A stretch of 64,000 bases of DNA from NCBI GenBank assembly GCA_021324885.1, contig JAJPIF010000013.1, positions 1 to 64,000 on the forward strand. Reading direction: 5' to 3'. The translations under genes and the position numbers were made by a program. The notes under the pieces were generated by a model that was not told the DNA's origin, did no database searches, and was given only the letters and a program-made list of their open reading frames with translations. Source of the DNA: Pseudomonadota bacterium. GTDB taxonomy: Bacteria > Desulfobacterota > Binatia > Binatales > Binataceae. This document shows positions 24,513-34,400 of this stretch, piece after piece; positions within the stretch are counted from its first letter, which is position 1; each line of letters begins with the position of its first letter.

Positions 24513-25400
24513 CTACATGATACGCGGTTTTTCCAAATCGCGCGCCAGCGTGCGACGCATCACCTTGAACAGCTCGTCGATATCCCAGGGACCATTGTTG
24601 TATACGATCTTGTCCCAGAAAATATGACGGTAGCGCAACAGGCGGTATCCCTCGGAGCCGAAAATCTGCCCGTTGATTTCCGCCGCTTCGTCGCTGGCCA
24701 GATAGATGATGATCGGGGCGACATTGGCCGGATCGGACGGCGTGCCGGCTGCGGTTTCGCTGGTGGGGATGTTGATGCCGCGATCGCGCGGGACCATATC
24801 CGTCATCCGGGTTGCCGCCTGCGGCATTATCGCGTTGCAGGTAATGCCGTATTTGCCCAGCGCGTTGGCGCAACTGAAGGTCAGTCCGAGGATCCCGGCT
24901 TTGGCCGCCGCGTAATTGGGCTGTCCGGGACTGCCGAGCGCGGCGGCAGATGAGATGTTGATGATACGCCCATGTTTGCGCTCACGCATATGCACCGAGG
25001 CGAAACGGCTGCAATTAAACGTGCCTTTCAGATGGACGTTAATAACCGCGTCCCATTCGTCTTCGGTCATGTTGAAAATCATTCGATCGCGCAAAATACC
25101 TGCGACGTTCACCAGGATGTCGAGCTTGCCGAATTCCTTGATCGCCTGACTCACCATCGCTTCGGCGTCCGACCATTTGGCGACGTTGCCGCTGTTTACT
25201 GCCGCCTGGCCGCCGGCGGCCTTGATTTCCGCCACCACCTGCCCGGCGGGTGAGGCGGCTTCCTTTTCGCCGGCCAGCGAAACGCCGTAATCGTTGACCA
25301 GCACTGCGGCGCCCTGGGCCGCCAGTCCCTTCGCGATTGCCCGTCCCAGTCCGCGCCCCGCGCCCGTCACCAATGCCGCTTTGCCATCGAGTTTGCCCAT
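24513..25400 (-). CDS. Short-chain dehydrogenase (MFE-2-like 3-hydroxyacyl type)
   Basis: 295 residues. It starts MGKLDGKAALVTGAGRGLGR, followed by VLVNDYGVSL. The AlaValLeuValAsnAsp pattern plus a following insert is typical of the SDR group related to peroxisomal multifunctional enzyme type 2. NVAGILRDRM, SSAAALGSPGQPNYAAAK (catalytic Tyr and Lys) and CNAIMPQAATRM follow. It ends in a roughly 40-residue tail. Probably an NAD-dependent 3-hydroxyacyl-CoA dehydrogenase-like enzyme in the cytosol. It converges with the previous SDR across the hairpin at 24466-24505. Confidence 0.85.
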   Translation of the reverse strand: MGKLDGKAALVTGAGRGLGRAIAKGLAAQGAAVLVNDYGVSLAGEKEAASPAGQVVAEIKAAGGQAAVNSGNVAKWSDAEAMVSQAIKEFGKLDILVNVAGILRDRMIFNMTEDEWDAVINVHLKGTFNCSRFASVHMRERKHGRIINISSAAALGSPGQPNYAAAKAGILGLTFSCANALGKYGITCNAIMPQAATRMTDMVPRDRGINIPTSETAAGTPSDPANVAPIIIYLASDEAAEINGQIFGSEGYRLLRYRHIFWDKIVYNNGPWDIDELFKVMRRTLARDLEKPRIM

Positions 25401-25516
25401 GTTCGTGTGCCCCTGTTCCTCTTTCGGAGTTCGCCCAATGTTAGGGCGATCGGATTATAGCGGCAAGCCACCGCGTCGATCGTGGAATCATCGCCAGCCG
25501 CGAATGTGTCAGGCCT

Positions 25517-27070
25517 TCACACATCACCTCGAATACGTCGCGCCTGTCTGGCCATTTCAAACAGTTTTCGCGTCCGCTCCTCAATGGCGCGATCGGCGGC
25601 CAAGCGCTCGACAGGTTGCGGCAGCCGATAGGTCCAATTGCGGTCGTCCACCGAGCCCGGCACGTTGATCCGCTCCTCCCAGCCGAACAGATCCTGGATC
25701 GGAGCCAGCACCAGCCGAGAGGGCGACGCATAGAGCTGCCCCAGGATGGCGTCGAGCAGATCCGTCTTAAGCGTGGGGGAAGCAATATCGAGCGATGCCG
25801 GAAACTTCATCGCGCTGGCCAGCTGCAAACGCTCTGCCGGCGCGCTCTCGCGCCACCATTGCGCAAGCGTTTCGGTGTCGTGAGTCGAAGTCACGGCCAC
25901 CGACAATTCGGGAAACTCGGCGGGCGGGATGAAACGCTCGCGCGGGGTGTGCCAGTCCTTTTTCTCCCATCTGAAAACCTTCAATCCCAACACACCCAGC
26001 GCGGTCAGCGAGAGCCGGACCCAGGGCGGGACGGTACCGAGATCCTCGCCGATGATCCGGCCCTCGCCGATCTCCTGATTGAGCATCATGAAGAACGCTT
26101 CGCCCTGTTCGCGCTGGGCCGCCTCGGACTGCGGAAAAAATTCGCCCGGCTCATCCGGATCGGAACTGAAAGAGTAGGTGCGATAAAATCCGACCACGTG
26201 ATCGATGCGCACGGCGTCGTACAGTTGGGCCGATTTGCGGGCGCGCTCGCGCCACCATCGCAGGTCGTCGGAGCGCATCCGCGGCCAGTTCGGCATCGGC
26301 AGGCCCCATCGCTGACCGCTGGCGCTAAAGGCGTCGGGCGGCGCGCCGACCTGCCTATCGAGGATGAACAGATGCTGATTGGACCATACGTCGGCGCTGT
26401 CGGTGGCCGGCAGAAAGGCCAGATCACCGATCAGACCGATGCCCCAGGCGGCCAGCTCGGCGCGCGCATTCCGCCACTGCTCGTGAGCGAGGTACTGCCA
26501 ATAGCTGTACATCGTCATCGCGCTTTGCAGCTCGCGCCGCGCGGCCGCTATCGGCGCGCGCTCGAAATCACGGATGTCGGCGGGCCAGTGTTGCCAACCA
26601 GCCCAGTCAAAACGGTCCTTGAGCGCGCGGAACAGTGCGTAGTCCTCGAGCCAATGCCTGTTTTCCGCCACGAATTTTTCGAAAGCGCTGCGCTCTGCGG
26701 CGCCGGCATGCTGGTAGAAATGGGCAAATGCCGCACGGAGCAACGGCAGCTTGAGCGCGCGCAATTCGGCTCTCGCAATAGTTCGGCGGCCGCGAACCCG
26801 GGTCCGGGCCCGCTCGATCTCCTCGTGCGGGACTCCGACCAGTTCGTCAACGGAAACGTAAAGCGGATCGATCGAGAAAACGCTCAACGCGCTGTATGGA
26901 CTGTTCTCCCCGGCGGCGGTTTCACTCAGGGGAAGGAGTTGGAGCATTCGATGGCCCATCTTCAGTATCCAACGGGCGAACGGACGCAGAGCGCCGATAT
27001 CGCCACGGCCGAGGTCATTCTCAGTCCACAGCGAAAACAGGGGCAAAAGGATAGCAGCGGCCCGTTCCAT
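25517..27070 (-). CDS. malQ: 4-alpha-glucanotransferase (GH77, amylomaltase)
   Basis: 517 residues from the ATG at 27068-27070, preceded by GGAG six bases upstream; a TTG eight codons earlier lacks support. GH77 landmarks are LPLFSLWTENDLGRGD near the start, NSPYSALSVFSIDPLY and VRIDHVVGFYRTYS (nucleophile Asp about 290). Also present are IIGEDLGTVPPWV (acid/base Glu about 342) and TSTHDTETLAQWW (third carboxylate). The enzyme transfers maltooligosaccharide segments between alpha-1,4-glucans in glycogen or maltodextrin use. No other glycogen gene is nearby, so its pathway partners are elsewhere. Size is normal for the bacterial short form. Confidence 0.94.
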   Translation of the reverse strand: MERAAAILLPLFSLWTENDLGRGDIGALRPFARWILKMGHRMLQLLPLSETAAGENSPYSALSVFSIDPLYVSVDELVGVPHEEIERARTRVRGRRTIARAELRALKLPLLRAAFAHFYQHAGAAERSAFEKFVAENRHWLEDYALFRALKDRFDWAGWQHWPADIRDFERAPIAAARRELQSAMTMYSYWQYLAHEQWRNARAELAAWGIGLIGDLAFLPATDSADVWSNQHLFILDRQVGAPPDAFSASGQRWGLPMPNWPRMRSDDLRWWRERARKSAQLYDAVRIDHVVGFYRTYSFSSDPDEPGEFFPQSEAAQREQGEAFFMMLNQEIGEGRIIGEDLGTVPPWVRLSLTALGVLGLKVFRWEKKDWHTPRERFIPPAEFPELSVAVTSTHDTETLAQWWRESAPAERLQLASAMKFPASLDIASPTLKTDLLDAILGQLYASPSRLVLAPIQDLFGWEERINVPGSVDDRNWTYRLPQPVERLAADRAIEERTRKLFEMARQARRIRGDV

Positions 27071-27213
27071 CGTCTGCTCCGAACCAATATTCAATCAGAT
27101 TCAGGTTAGCAGACAGACCGAAACAACGCGCCGGATCAGGACCGACACGGATGGCTTTTTGAGCACTTGCGATTATAAAGTTCAGGGCGAACAACCGACC
27201 GAAGGAATTAACG

Positions 27214-28485
27214 ATGCGCAAGGTGTCGATATTCTTTTTCCGCCGACGGCTGACGCAGGCCTCCCACGTTTTTGTTCTGATGCTGCTCGCGACCTTGTTC
27301 GTGTTCGATGCGCGGAGCGCAACGGCATGGTGTCAAAGCGAGCCTGAATCTCAAGCCGACCTTAACACCCCTTTGACCGCCCCCGGTGGTCCTCCCGGAT
27401 TGCTCGACGTTCAGCCGGTCTGGCAACCTGCGCCAATCATCGTGCAAGGCAAAGCCTATCTTGTTTATGAATTGCTGATAACCAACTTCCAGAACGCGGA
27501 GGTCACCCTGGAATCGCTACGGGCCGACTCCGGTCCGACGGCGGTGTTCAACTTCGACGGCGACGAGCTGCAGCGGATGGTCGATCTTCCCCGGCACTAT
27601 GGAACGAATCTCCGGAAGTTGACCTTCGCGCCCCTGAGCGCGCGCATGCTCTTGCTCTGGCTTCCGTTCTCCTCCGCTCAGCTTCCGCATCGGATCATCC
27701 ACAGGGTCACTTACAGCATTTCATCGAAGCCAGATGACACCAATGCGGAGCACCGCGTGATGAATGCGGAAACGGGGCCTCTGCATGTCGATTACAAGGC
27801 CGCGCCGATCCTTATCGGACCGCCGCTGCGGGGCAACAATTGGCTGGCCGCAAACGGCCCGTCCAACACGTCCAGTCATCGGCGGGCATTTTTCGTCGCC
27901 AACGGCCGAATTTATTTTCCCGAGCGTTTCGCGATCGACTTCGTGCAAATCGGCCCCGACGGCAAAACCTGCACCGGCAACCCCAAAGACAACCACAGCT
28001 ATCATGCCTACGGCGCCGACATAATCGCGGTTGCCGACGGCAGAATTGTCGATGCCAGGAGTGGTATGCAGGACAACGTTCCGGGCTCGACCACGGGTCC
28101 GATCACCATGGCCACGATCGCCGGCGATTATTTGATCGAAGACATCGGTCACGGCGCCTATGCGTTTTACGCTCACCTCAAGCCGGGCAGCATCAAGGTG
28201 TGGGTCGGCGCGATGGTCAAGCGCGGCCAGGTGCTGGCGAGCCTGGGCAATACCGGCAACTCATCGGAACCCCATCTGCATTTTCACGTGATCGACACGC
28301 CCACTGCGCTGAGCGGCAACGGCCTCCCCTACGCGTTCGACCGCTTTTCGATCGTGCCGGGCCATGTTAATGAATCGGCTTCGGAGGTCGCCTTCGAATA
28401 TGCACCCGGAAAACCGCTGCCCGTGAGTAATTCATTGGTGCTGGAGAACACGCTGATGGACTTCCCGTCCAGCCGGCAACACTGA
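27214..28485 (+). CDS. Secreted M23-type (LytM-fold) protein
   Basis: 423 residues. A signal peptide (HVFVLMLLATLFVFDARSATA) is followed by a beta-rich region of about 170 residues. An M23/LytM-like domain runs from about residue 225 to 375: RFAIDF, YGADIIAVADGRIVDA, GAYAFYAHLKPGSI and EPHLHFHV. The HxH metal pair and the Asp are present, but the first His of the HxxxD motif is Arg (R-F-A-I-D), as in a subgroup of secreted M23-like proteins. Catalysis on peptidoglycan is therefore uncertain; it may be a binding or regulatory homologue. It is 28 nt upstream of an SDR with a separate ribosome site. Confidence 0.82.
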   Translation: MRKVSIFFFRRRLTQASHVFVLMLLATLFVFDARSATAWCQSEPESQADLNTPLTAPGGPPGLLDVQPVWQPAPIIVQGKAYLVYELLITNFQNAEVTLESLRADSGPTAVFNFDGDELQRMVDLPRHYGTNLRKLTFAPLSARMLLLWLPFSSAQLPHRIIHRVTYSISSKPDDTNAEHRVMNAETGPLHVDYKAAPILIGPPLRGNNWLAANGPSNTSSHRRAFFVANGRIYFPERFAIDFVQIGPDGKTCTGNPKDNHSYHAYGADIIAVADGRIVDARSGMQDNVPGSTTGPITMATIAGDYLIEDIGHGAYAFYAHLKPGSIKVWVGAMVKRGQVLASLGNTGNSSEPHLHFHVIDTPTALSGNGLPYAFDRFSIVPGHVNESASEVAFEYAPGKPLPVSNSLVLENTLMDFPSSRQH

Positions 28486-28512
28486 GCGGGATTGCAGCGC
28501 GGGAGTTTCGCC

Positions 28513-29448
28513 GTGGCCGACAGCCAATCCTGGAACGTCAACGATGTACCCGATTGCTCCGGCAGAACGGTCGTGATCACCGGGGCGAACAGCGGAATCG
28601 GTTACGAGGCCGCGCGTGCGCTGGCGCGCCGCCACGCCAAGGTGATCCTTGCCTGCCGCAGCCTCGAGAAGGCGCGCGCCGCGGCATCGGCAATTTGCGC
28701 CGGAGATTCGCTGGCTGTGGAAGTAATGGAACTCGATCTGGCCAGCCTCAAATCCATCCGCGCCTTCGCGCAGTCCTTTCATCTACGCAATCAGCGGCTC
28801 GACGTCTTATGCAACAACGCGGGTGTGATGGCAATACCGTATAGCCGCACCGTGGACGGTTTCGAGATGCAGTTCGGCACCAACCATCTGGGGCATTTCG
28901 CTTTGACCGGGCTGCTGCTTGACGCGCTGATGGCAACGCCCGGCTCGCGCGTGGTCACGGTCAGCAGCGGGATGCATCGGGTGGGCAGCATCCGGTTTGA
29001 CAACCTGCAATGGGAGCGCGGCGGTTATCAGAAATGGCTGGCTTATGGACGCAGCAAGCTGGCCAATCTGCTGTTCGCAATCGAATTGCAGCGCAGGGCG
29101 GAGCGCAGCGGCAAGGTCCTGATCAGCGCCGCCTGCAATCCGGGTTACGCGGCCACCAATCTGCAAGCGGCCGGGCCGAAAATGGAAGGCTCACGTTTAA
29201 TGCAATCGTTTTGGGCGTTCTCCAACCGCTACTTCGCCGAAAGCGCAGCTACCGGCGCCTGGCCGACGCTGTACGCGGCCACCTCGCCCGAGGTGCGCGG
29301 CGGCGATTACATCGCGCCAATCTATTTGGGCACAGCACGCAAATCGCCGCATCGAGCACGTCCCAGTTCTGCCGCGCGCGACCCTGAAACGGCCGCGCGC
29401 CTGTGGGAGATTTCCGAGCAGCTTACCGGCGTGCAATACGCGATTTAG
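28513..29448 (+). CDS. Short-chain dehydrogenase (retinol dehydrogenase-like)
   Basis: 311 residues from a GTG at 28513 with GGGAG at 28501-28505 seven bases upstream; a TTG at 28492 has no such site. Extended SDR pattern: TGANSGIGYEAARALARR, ACRS (Arg suggests NADP), ELDLASLKSIRAF, NNAGVM, NHLGHFALTGLLL, VSSGMH and catalytic YGRSK. This is the arrangement of retinol dehydrogenase/WW-domain oxidoreductase-like bacterial enzymes, usually of broad carbonyl specificity. Physiological substrate unknown. Confidence 0.86.
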   Translation: MADSQSWNVNDVPDCSGRTVVITGANSGIGYEAARALARRHAKVILACRSLEKARAAASAICAGDSLAVEVMELDLASLKSIRAFAQSFHLRNQRLDVLCNNAGVMAIPYSRTVDGFEMQFGTNHLGHFALTGLLLDALMATPGSRVVTVSSGMHRVGSIRFDNLQWERGGYQKWLAYGRSKLANLLFAIELQRRAERSGKVLISAACNPGYAATNLQAAGPKMEGSRLMQSFWAFSNRYFAESAATGAWPTLYAATSPEVRGGDYIAPIYLGTARKSPHRARPSSAARDPETAARLWEISEQLTGVQYAI

Positions 29449-29464
29449 ATTTTACCAACCGGGG

Positions 29465-31495
29465 TCAGGATTTTTCTCCCAGCAAGCTCCGGAGTTCTTC
29501 GGCGAGTCCCGAGAATCGCTGTATGCCGCGCGCGATGCCGGTTCGCAACAGTTCCGGCTTCCCCACCATAATTGCGCAATTTCTGCCGCGTGTAACCGCC
29601 GTGTATAGTGCTTCACGGGTCAGAATCGGTATATCGCGATCCGGCAGCACAATCGCGACACTGTCGAACTCTGATCCCTGCGCCTTGTGAATCGTGGTCG
29701 CGTAGCACAACTCAACGCAATCGCGCAGCGCCGCCAGCTGGAATGCGACGAACCTGCCGCCGCGCTCGAAAATCGCCATCGGCGCGGCGCGCGCAACAGA
29801 TCGGCGTACCCGAACGACCACGCCTTGATCGCCGTTAAACAGCATCCGCTCATAGTCGTTGCGCACCACCATAACGGGTTCGCCCGGCACGAAATCGCGC
29901 TCGGCGCTGGCCTGGAGCGCGTCGATTCGCCGCCGGTGAAGCGCTGCATTGATGCGTTCGGAGCCCGCCGGCAGCACGCGCGTGAAGCAGAGAATGCGGG
30001 AAGCCGCCATGTGATCGAAAATCCGCTGCAGATCGGCTCGCGCCGCCTCATCGAATTCGCCCTGGTGTTCGACAAAGGTCTGCGCGCACAGCTTGTCCAC
30101 GTCAGCGGCTTGGATGCGCGAGGAATACCAATGGTCCAGGAAGTCTTCCAGTTGTCCAGCGCCAGACAACAGTTCGACACCGGCGAACTTCAGCTCCCCG
30201 GCCCGCAGGCGCAACGCAACGGCGTCTTGCCGGTTGGGTTGCGCGATGCTGTCGTCGCCCGATCTGATCGCATCCGCGACCCGGAACACCGCCCTGCCGG
30301 CCGGCGTGCTCGTGTCCATCCGGTAGCTGTGAGCAAGCCGTGTGCAGACGCCGTGATAACGATCCGGTTGGGCCTGGAGCTCATTCGCCGCCTGGACGAG
30401 GTCCCGGAACACCGCGCCGGCGGCCACCGACGGAAGTTGATCGGCGTCGCCAAGCAGGATCAAGCGCGTATCGGATTGGAGCGCGCTGACCAGCCGCTCC
30501 ATCAAAGTCAGATCGAGCATCGAGCTCTCATCGACAATAACCGCGGCGGCATCGAGTTGGTTATTGCGATGATAGAGAAAACGGCCGCGGTCCTGTGAGA
30601 AGCCGAGCAAACGATGGATCGTGCGTGGTTGCAGTCCGGCGTCGATGAGCGAGCGATCCACGGCGGCGGGCTTTTCGATAACCCGCAACCCTTGCGCGAT
30701 ACTCTCGCCCATCCGAAAGGCGGCCTTGCCGGTGGGCGCGGCCAGCTCGATTTTTTTTGGATCGATTCCCGTTCTGACCAGCACCCGCAAAATCGCCAGG
30801 ATTATCGAGGTCTTGCCGGTACCGGGGCCGCCCGAAACCAGCACCAGGCGGCGCGCGGCCGCATTGGCGACCGCCCCGCGCTGCTCCGCGGACAGGACAA
30901 GGCCATTTTGCTCAAGGCCGCGACCGATCTCCTCGACCGCGGCCCCGATCTTTTTTTGCATCCGCGAATCGGGAGCATCATGCGTCAGGCGAGCGGCGAT
31001 CAGTTGCGCAAGACTGACTTCCGCCTGCCGTATGCGATGGTGATAAATAAACGGGCGCAGAAAAATCAGGGGCCGATAATCGGTGTTGGCGCGCCCAATG
31101 ACGTGGGGCGCAAGATTTGAATCGAGCAGATGCTCGATTGCCGCGCAGATTTCATCGACCTCATCCACAGCTTCATCCCCGCACAACGCCCCGAGGATTC
31201 GGCGCATCGGCGCGCGCGCCTGCCTCCCGATCACGGGCAGGCGGGTGCTGCCTTCCTGCAACGCGGCGAGCGAGGCCATAACCAGCAGAATCAGAGCGAA
31301 TCTTTGCTTATCGTCCAGCGGCTCCATCAAGGCGATTTCATACGCCACGTGAACCACGGCCGGATCGAGATTAAGTTCGGACGCGCCAGTCTGAAGCTGA
31401 CGAAGCCGGTGGCGCAATTCATCATCGCCGGCGCCATCGCCATGATAGCGTTGCCATATCGTTGCGAGTCCCAGGTTATTCCAGCGTTCGTTCAT
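29465..31495 (-). CDS. recD: Exodeoxyribonuclease V subunit alpha RecD
   Basis: 676 residues. An N-terminal helical domain precedes a superfamily 1B helicase: Walker A VSGGPGTGKTS (about 220-230), Walker B-like VDESSMLD, LILLGDADQLPSV, and the late YATTIHKAQGSEFDSV motif. The size is close to E. coli RecD (608) with modest insertions. It is the fast 5'-3' motor of RecBCD and lowers nuclease control at Chi. Its start overlaps the recB stop by 4 nt. Complete. Confidence 0.96.
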   Translation of the reverse strand: MNERWNNLGLATIWQRYHGDGAGDDELRHRLRQLQTGASELNLDPAVVHVAYEIALMEPLDDKQRFALILLVMASLAALQEGSTRLPVIGRQARAPMRRILGALCGDEAVDEVDEICAAIEHLLDSNLAPHVIGRANTDYRPLIFLRPFIYHHRIRQAEVSLAQLIAARLTHDAPDSRMQKKIGAAVEEIGRGLEQNGLVLSAEQRGAVANAAARRLVLVSGGPGTGKTSIILAILRVLVRTGIDPKKIELAAPTGKAAFRMGESIAQGLRVIEKPAAVDRSLIDAGLQPRTIHRLLGFSQDRGRFLYHRNNQLDAAAVIVDESSMLDLTLMERLVSALQSDTRLILLGDADQLPSVAAGAVFRDLVQAANELQAQPDRYHGVCTRLAHSYRMDTSTPAGRAVFRVADAIRSGDDSIAQPNRQDAVALRLRAGELKFAGVELLSGAGQLEDFLDHWYSSRIQAADVDKLCAQTFVEHQGEFDEAARADLQRIFDHMAASRILCFTRVLPAGSERINAALHRRRIDALQASAERDFVPGEPVMVVRNDYERMLFNGDQGVVVRVRRSVARAAPMAIFERGGRFVAFQLAALRDCVELCYATTIHKAQGSEFDSVAIVLPDRDIPILTREALYTAVTRGRNCAIMVGKPELLRTGIARGIQRFSGLAEELRSLLGEKS

Positions 31496-34400
31496 GGCTG
31501 CGGAGCATCCACCGCAAGCGCGCCCATCAAGTACGATTCATAGGCGCAGATTTCGCTCCACGCCGGGCGATGGAAATAAACGCCGCGGCGTCCGCCGGAA
31601 TCGATCCCGCGCAGAAAGATATACAACAAACCGCCGAACCGCCGCCCATAGTCATCTTCGTCGCGGATTTGCAGCAGCCGCAGCACACCGATCGAATAGA
31701 TCCGCGCCTGGATCAGGTAATTGTTGGTGACGTGCTGTTCGATTGCCTCCGGCTCATAGGACGCCAGGTGATCGCTTTTCCAGTCGGCAAAATAGGTCAA
31801 ACCACCATCTTCGAATACGAAATCGACGAAACCTTTGAGATAGCCGCGCTCGACCTTCCATTGTCCGCGCGACGCCGTGATGAGCAGCGGATGAGTCGAT
31901 TCGGGGATCGGATAGACGAATTCCATTTCGCGCGCGCTGCGGCATTGATGAAGCGGCCCCACCATGCGGCCGTCGGGCAAGGCAATCGGCGTAGTGAGCG
32001 CGTTATATACGATCTGAGTGCCGCGCTCGAACCAGGCTTCCTTCACATGATGACGCCGCATCGCGGCGCGAAACAGGCCGGCAACATCGTCGCGTTTGCG
32101 CCAGACCTCTAAGCGATCCGCAAACGAGTCCATCGCCGCTCGTTCAATCACTTCATGGAGGTAGAGACCGACCTCGCGCCCGCCCGCAAGGTCGCCTTCC
32201 TCGGCTGCGGATTCGAGGTCGAGCTTGAACTCCTCATCTGCAATCTCCCAGCGTTCGCCCTTCTCCGAGCGCCGCAGCGAGGTGTAGGAGCGCATGACCA
32301 GCGGTAGGTGATTACGTCTGAGATTCCACAGCGCTCCTTCGGATTCAACTCCCCGAGGCTCGTCCATCAAGACGGCAGGCGGCATCCATTGAGCAAGCCG
32401 CTTCGACAACCCCTTGCGGTCGTAGCCGTCGGCGGACGGCTCGGCAACATCGTGGATCGCGAACAGTTTCGACTCGCTTGTGCAGACTTCCGCTTCAATG
32501 GCCAGCAGCCGGCTATTGAGCGCCGCGTAATAACCGTTGAGTTTCACCTTGGTCGAATCTTCGGGGATCAGCGGCAGATAAACACGAGCCCGCGCGCGGG
32601 TTAATCCGACATAGAGCAGGCGTTCGTCTTCCTCTTTCTGCTCCATGGTTAGCTGGCGATTGAACGAATCTCTGGCTGCTTTTCCTATCGCGAACCGCCG
32701 CTCGCGCTGTTCATCGTGATAGACGGCCAGCTCGCTGCGGCCATTGATCCTGCCGAACCCACCGAACAGCGCCACCACGTCGGCTTCCAGGCCCTTGCTC
32801 ATATGAACGGTGATTACAGAGACCGCTCTGCTTTCGTTTTCCAGGCGCTGGATGTTCGGCTCGTTACCCTGGGGCATGGCGCGTTCGGCGATATAGTCTT
32901 CGAGCAGTCCGATTACCTGTTCGAGATCGAGCCGGCCGGCGGTGGCGGAACTCAGAAGAAGCTCGAAGATGTGCTGATAATTGGTTAAGCGCCGTTCCGT
33001 GCCGGTCAGAAAGAGCTCCCGCGCGGTCAGTCCGCTTTGATGGAGCAAAGCGTCGAACAGGTCCGCCAAACGGCCACGGTCGGCGATCCCCTTCCATTCG
33101 TGAAGCCGTTCGTTCAAGGGACTGCCGGAGGGCACGTCGTCGATCAGCGCCAAATCCCGCAGCGGCACCGAGAAGAACGGCGACAGCCAGGCCTTGAGCC
33201 GATTGGAGCGCAGATGGGGCTGGGCCACTGCGCGCAAAATGTCGAGCACATGAGTCGCTTCGGGAGTCTGAAACAAGCCGTCCTGCTTGTAGAACTTGAA
33301 GGGCACGCCGGCCTCGCTCAGGTAACCGCCAATTTCGGCGCTTTCCTGGCGCGTGCGGGTCAGTACGAAAACGTCCTGGGGCTCAATGCATCGGGGCGGC
33401 TGATCCTTGTCCTCGATAGCGATTTGATCGACGTCCACCGTCAGGATCTGACGCAACTGTTCCGCGATATGACGGCCGATGGCGAGCCGGACTTCGGGTG
33501 CCGAAGCCTTCCCCTCGCTCTTCTGATAGCGCATCAGCACCACCGGCACGATCGGTTGGCCTTTGCGATCGAGAGCCCGGCGCTGCGGCCGGCCACAGCG
33601 CAAAGGCGTATCGTAACGAATCAGTCCCTGGAAGAGAGCCTGCGGCGCGTTGCGATCGAAAATTTGATTGCAGGCATCGATCAAATCAGAAGTCGAGCGA
33701 AAGTTCTCATCCAATCGAATTACTGAATCGGTGGAGGTAGCCAACTCACCACGGGCTTTAAGGTAGGTGAACACATCGGCGCCGCGAAAGCCGTATATAG
33801 CTTGCTTGGGATCGCCGACGACGTAAAGCCGGCAGCCGGAATCCGTGGCGGCAAAAACACGGCGGAAAATTTCCCATTGCAAATCGTCGGTATCCTGGAA
33901 TTCGTCAACCAGCGCGCAGCGAAAACGATTGCGCAGCGCTGCGATCAGAGCCGGGCCGCCGGCTCCGTCAAGCGCTCCCGCCACCCACGACAGCATATCG
34001 TCGTAATCGACGAGCCCGCGCTCGCGCTTTTCATGCTGCAGGCGTTGCGCTACCGGCGGCAGGAACGAATCGACCAGTTCCCATTCCCGCGATTTGACCG
34101 CCGCGTCTGCCTCATTGAGCGTGTGTATCAGGTTCAGCGCCTGCTGATATCGCGCTGCCGTTTCCATTTGCGCGCTGTCGAGGATCAGATCGATGAGCGC
34201 TTTAACCTCGAGATGCGCCAGCCCCTCGGTCAAAGGTCCGCTGGCGCCCCCCGCCTGAGCGATAACTTCATCGAGCGCAGCAATTATGTCCAGCGCTTTT
34301 GTCAGCCGCCGCTTGCTCAAGCCCAGGTGCATGCACAGGTCTCGCAGGCTGTCGCCGTCATAGGAATCGATCAATCGCTGAATGATCGCGGTTCGCGCGC

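Noticed and set aside
25616-27109. Long open frame (497 codons) on the plus strand opposite the GH77 gene
   Set aside because: Exactly antisense to a gene with clear GH77 active-site motifs; residue composition is Arg/Gln/Pro-rich, typical of reverse frames in GC-rich DNA.
27159-27179. TTGAGC and TATAAA upstream of the M23-type gene as a promoter
   Set aside because: The spacing between the two hexamers is about 9 bp, too short for a sigma-70 promoter; only an AT-rich patch is certain.
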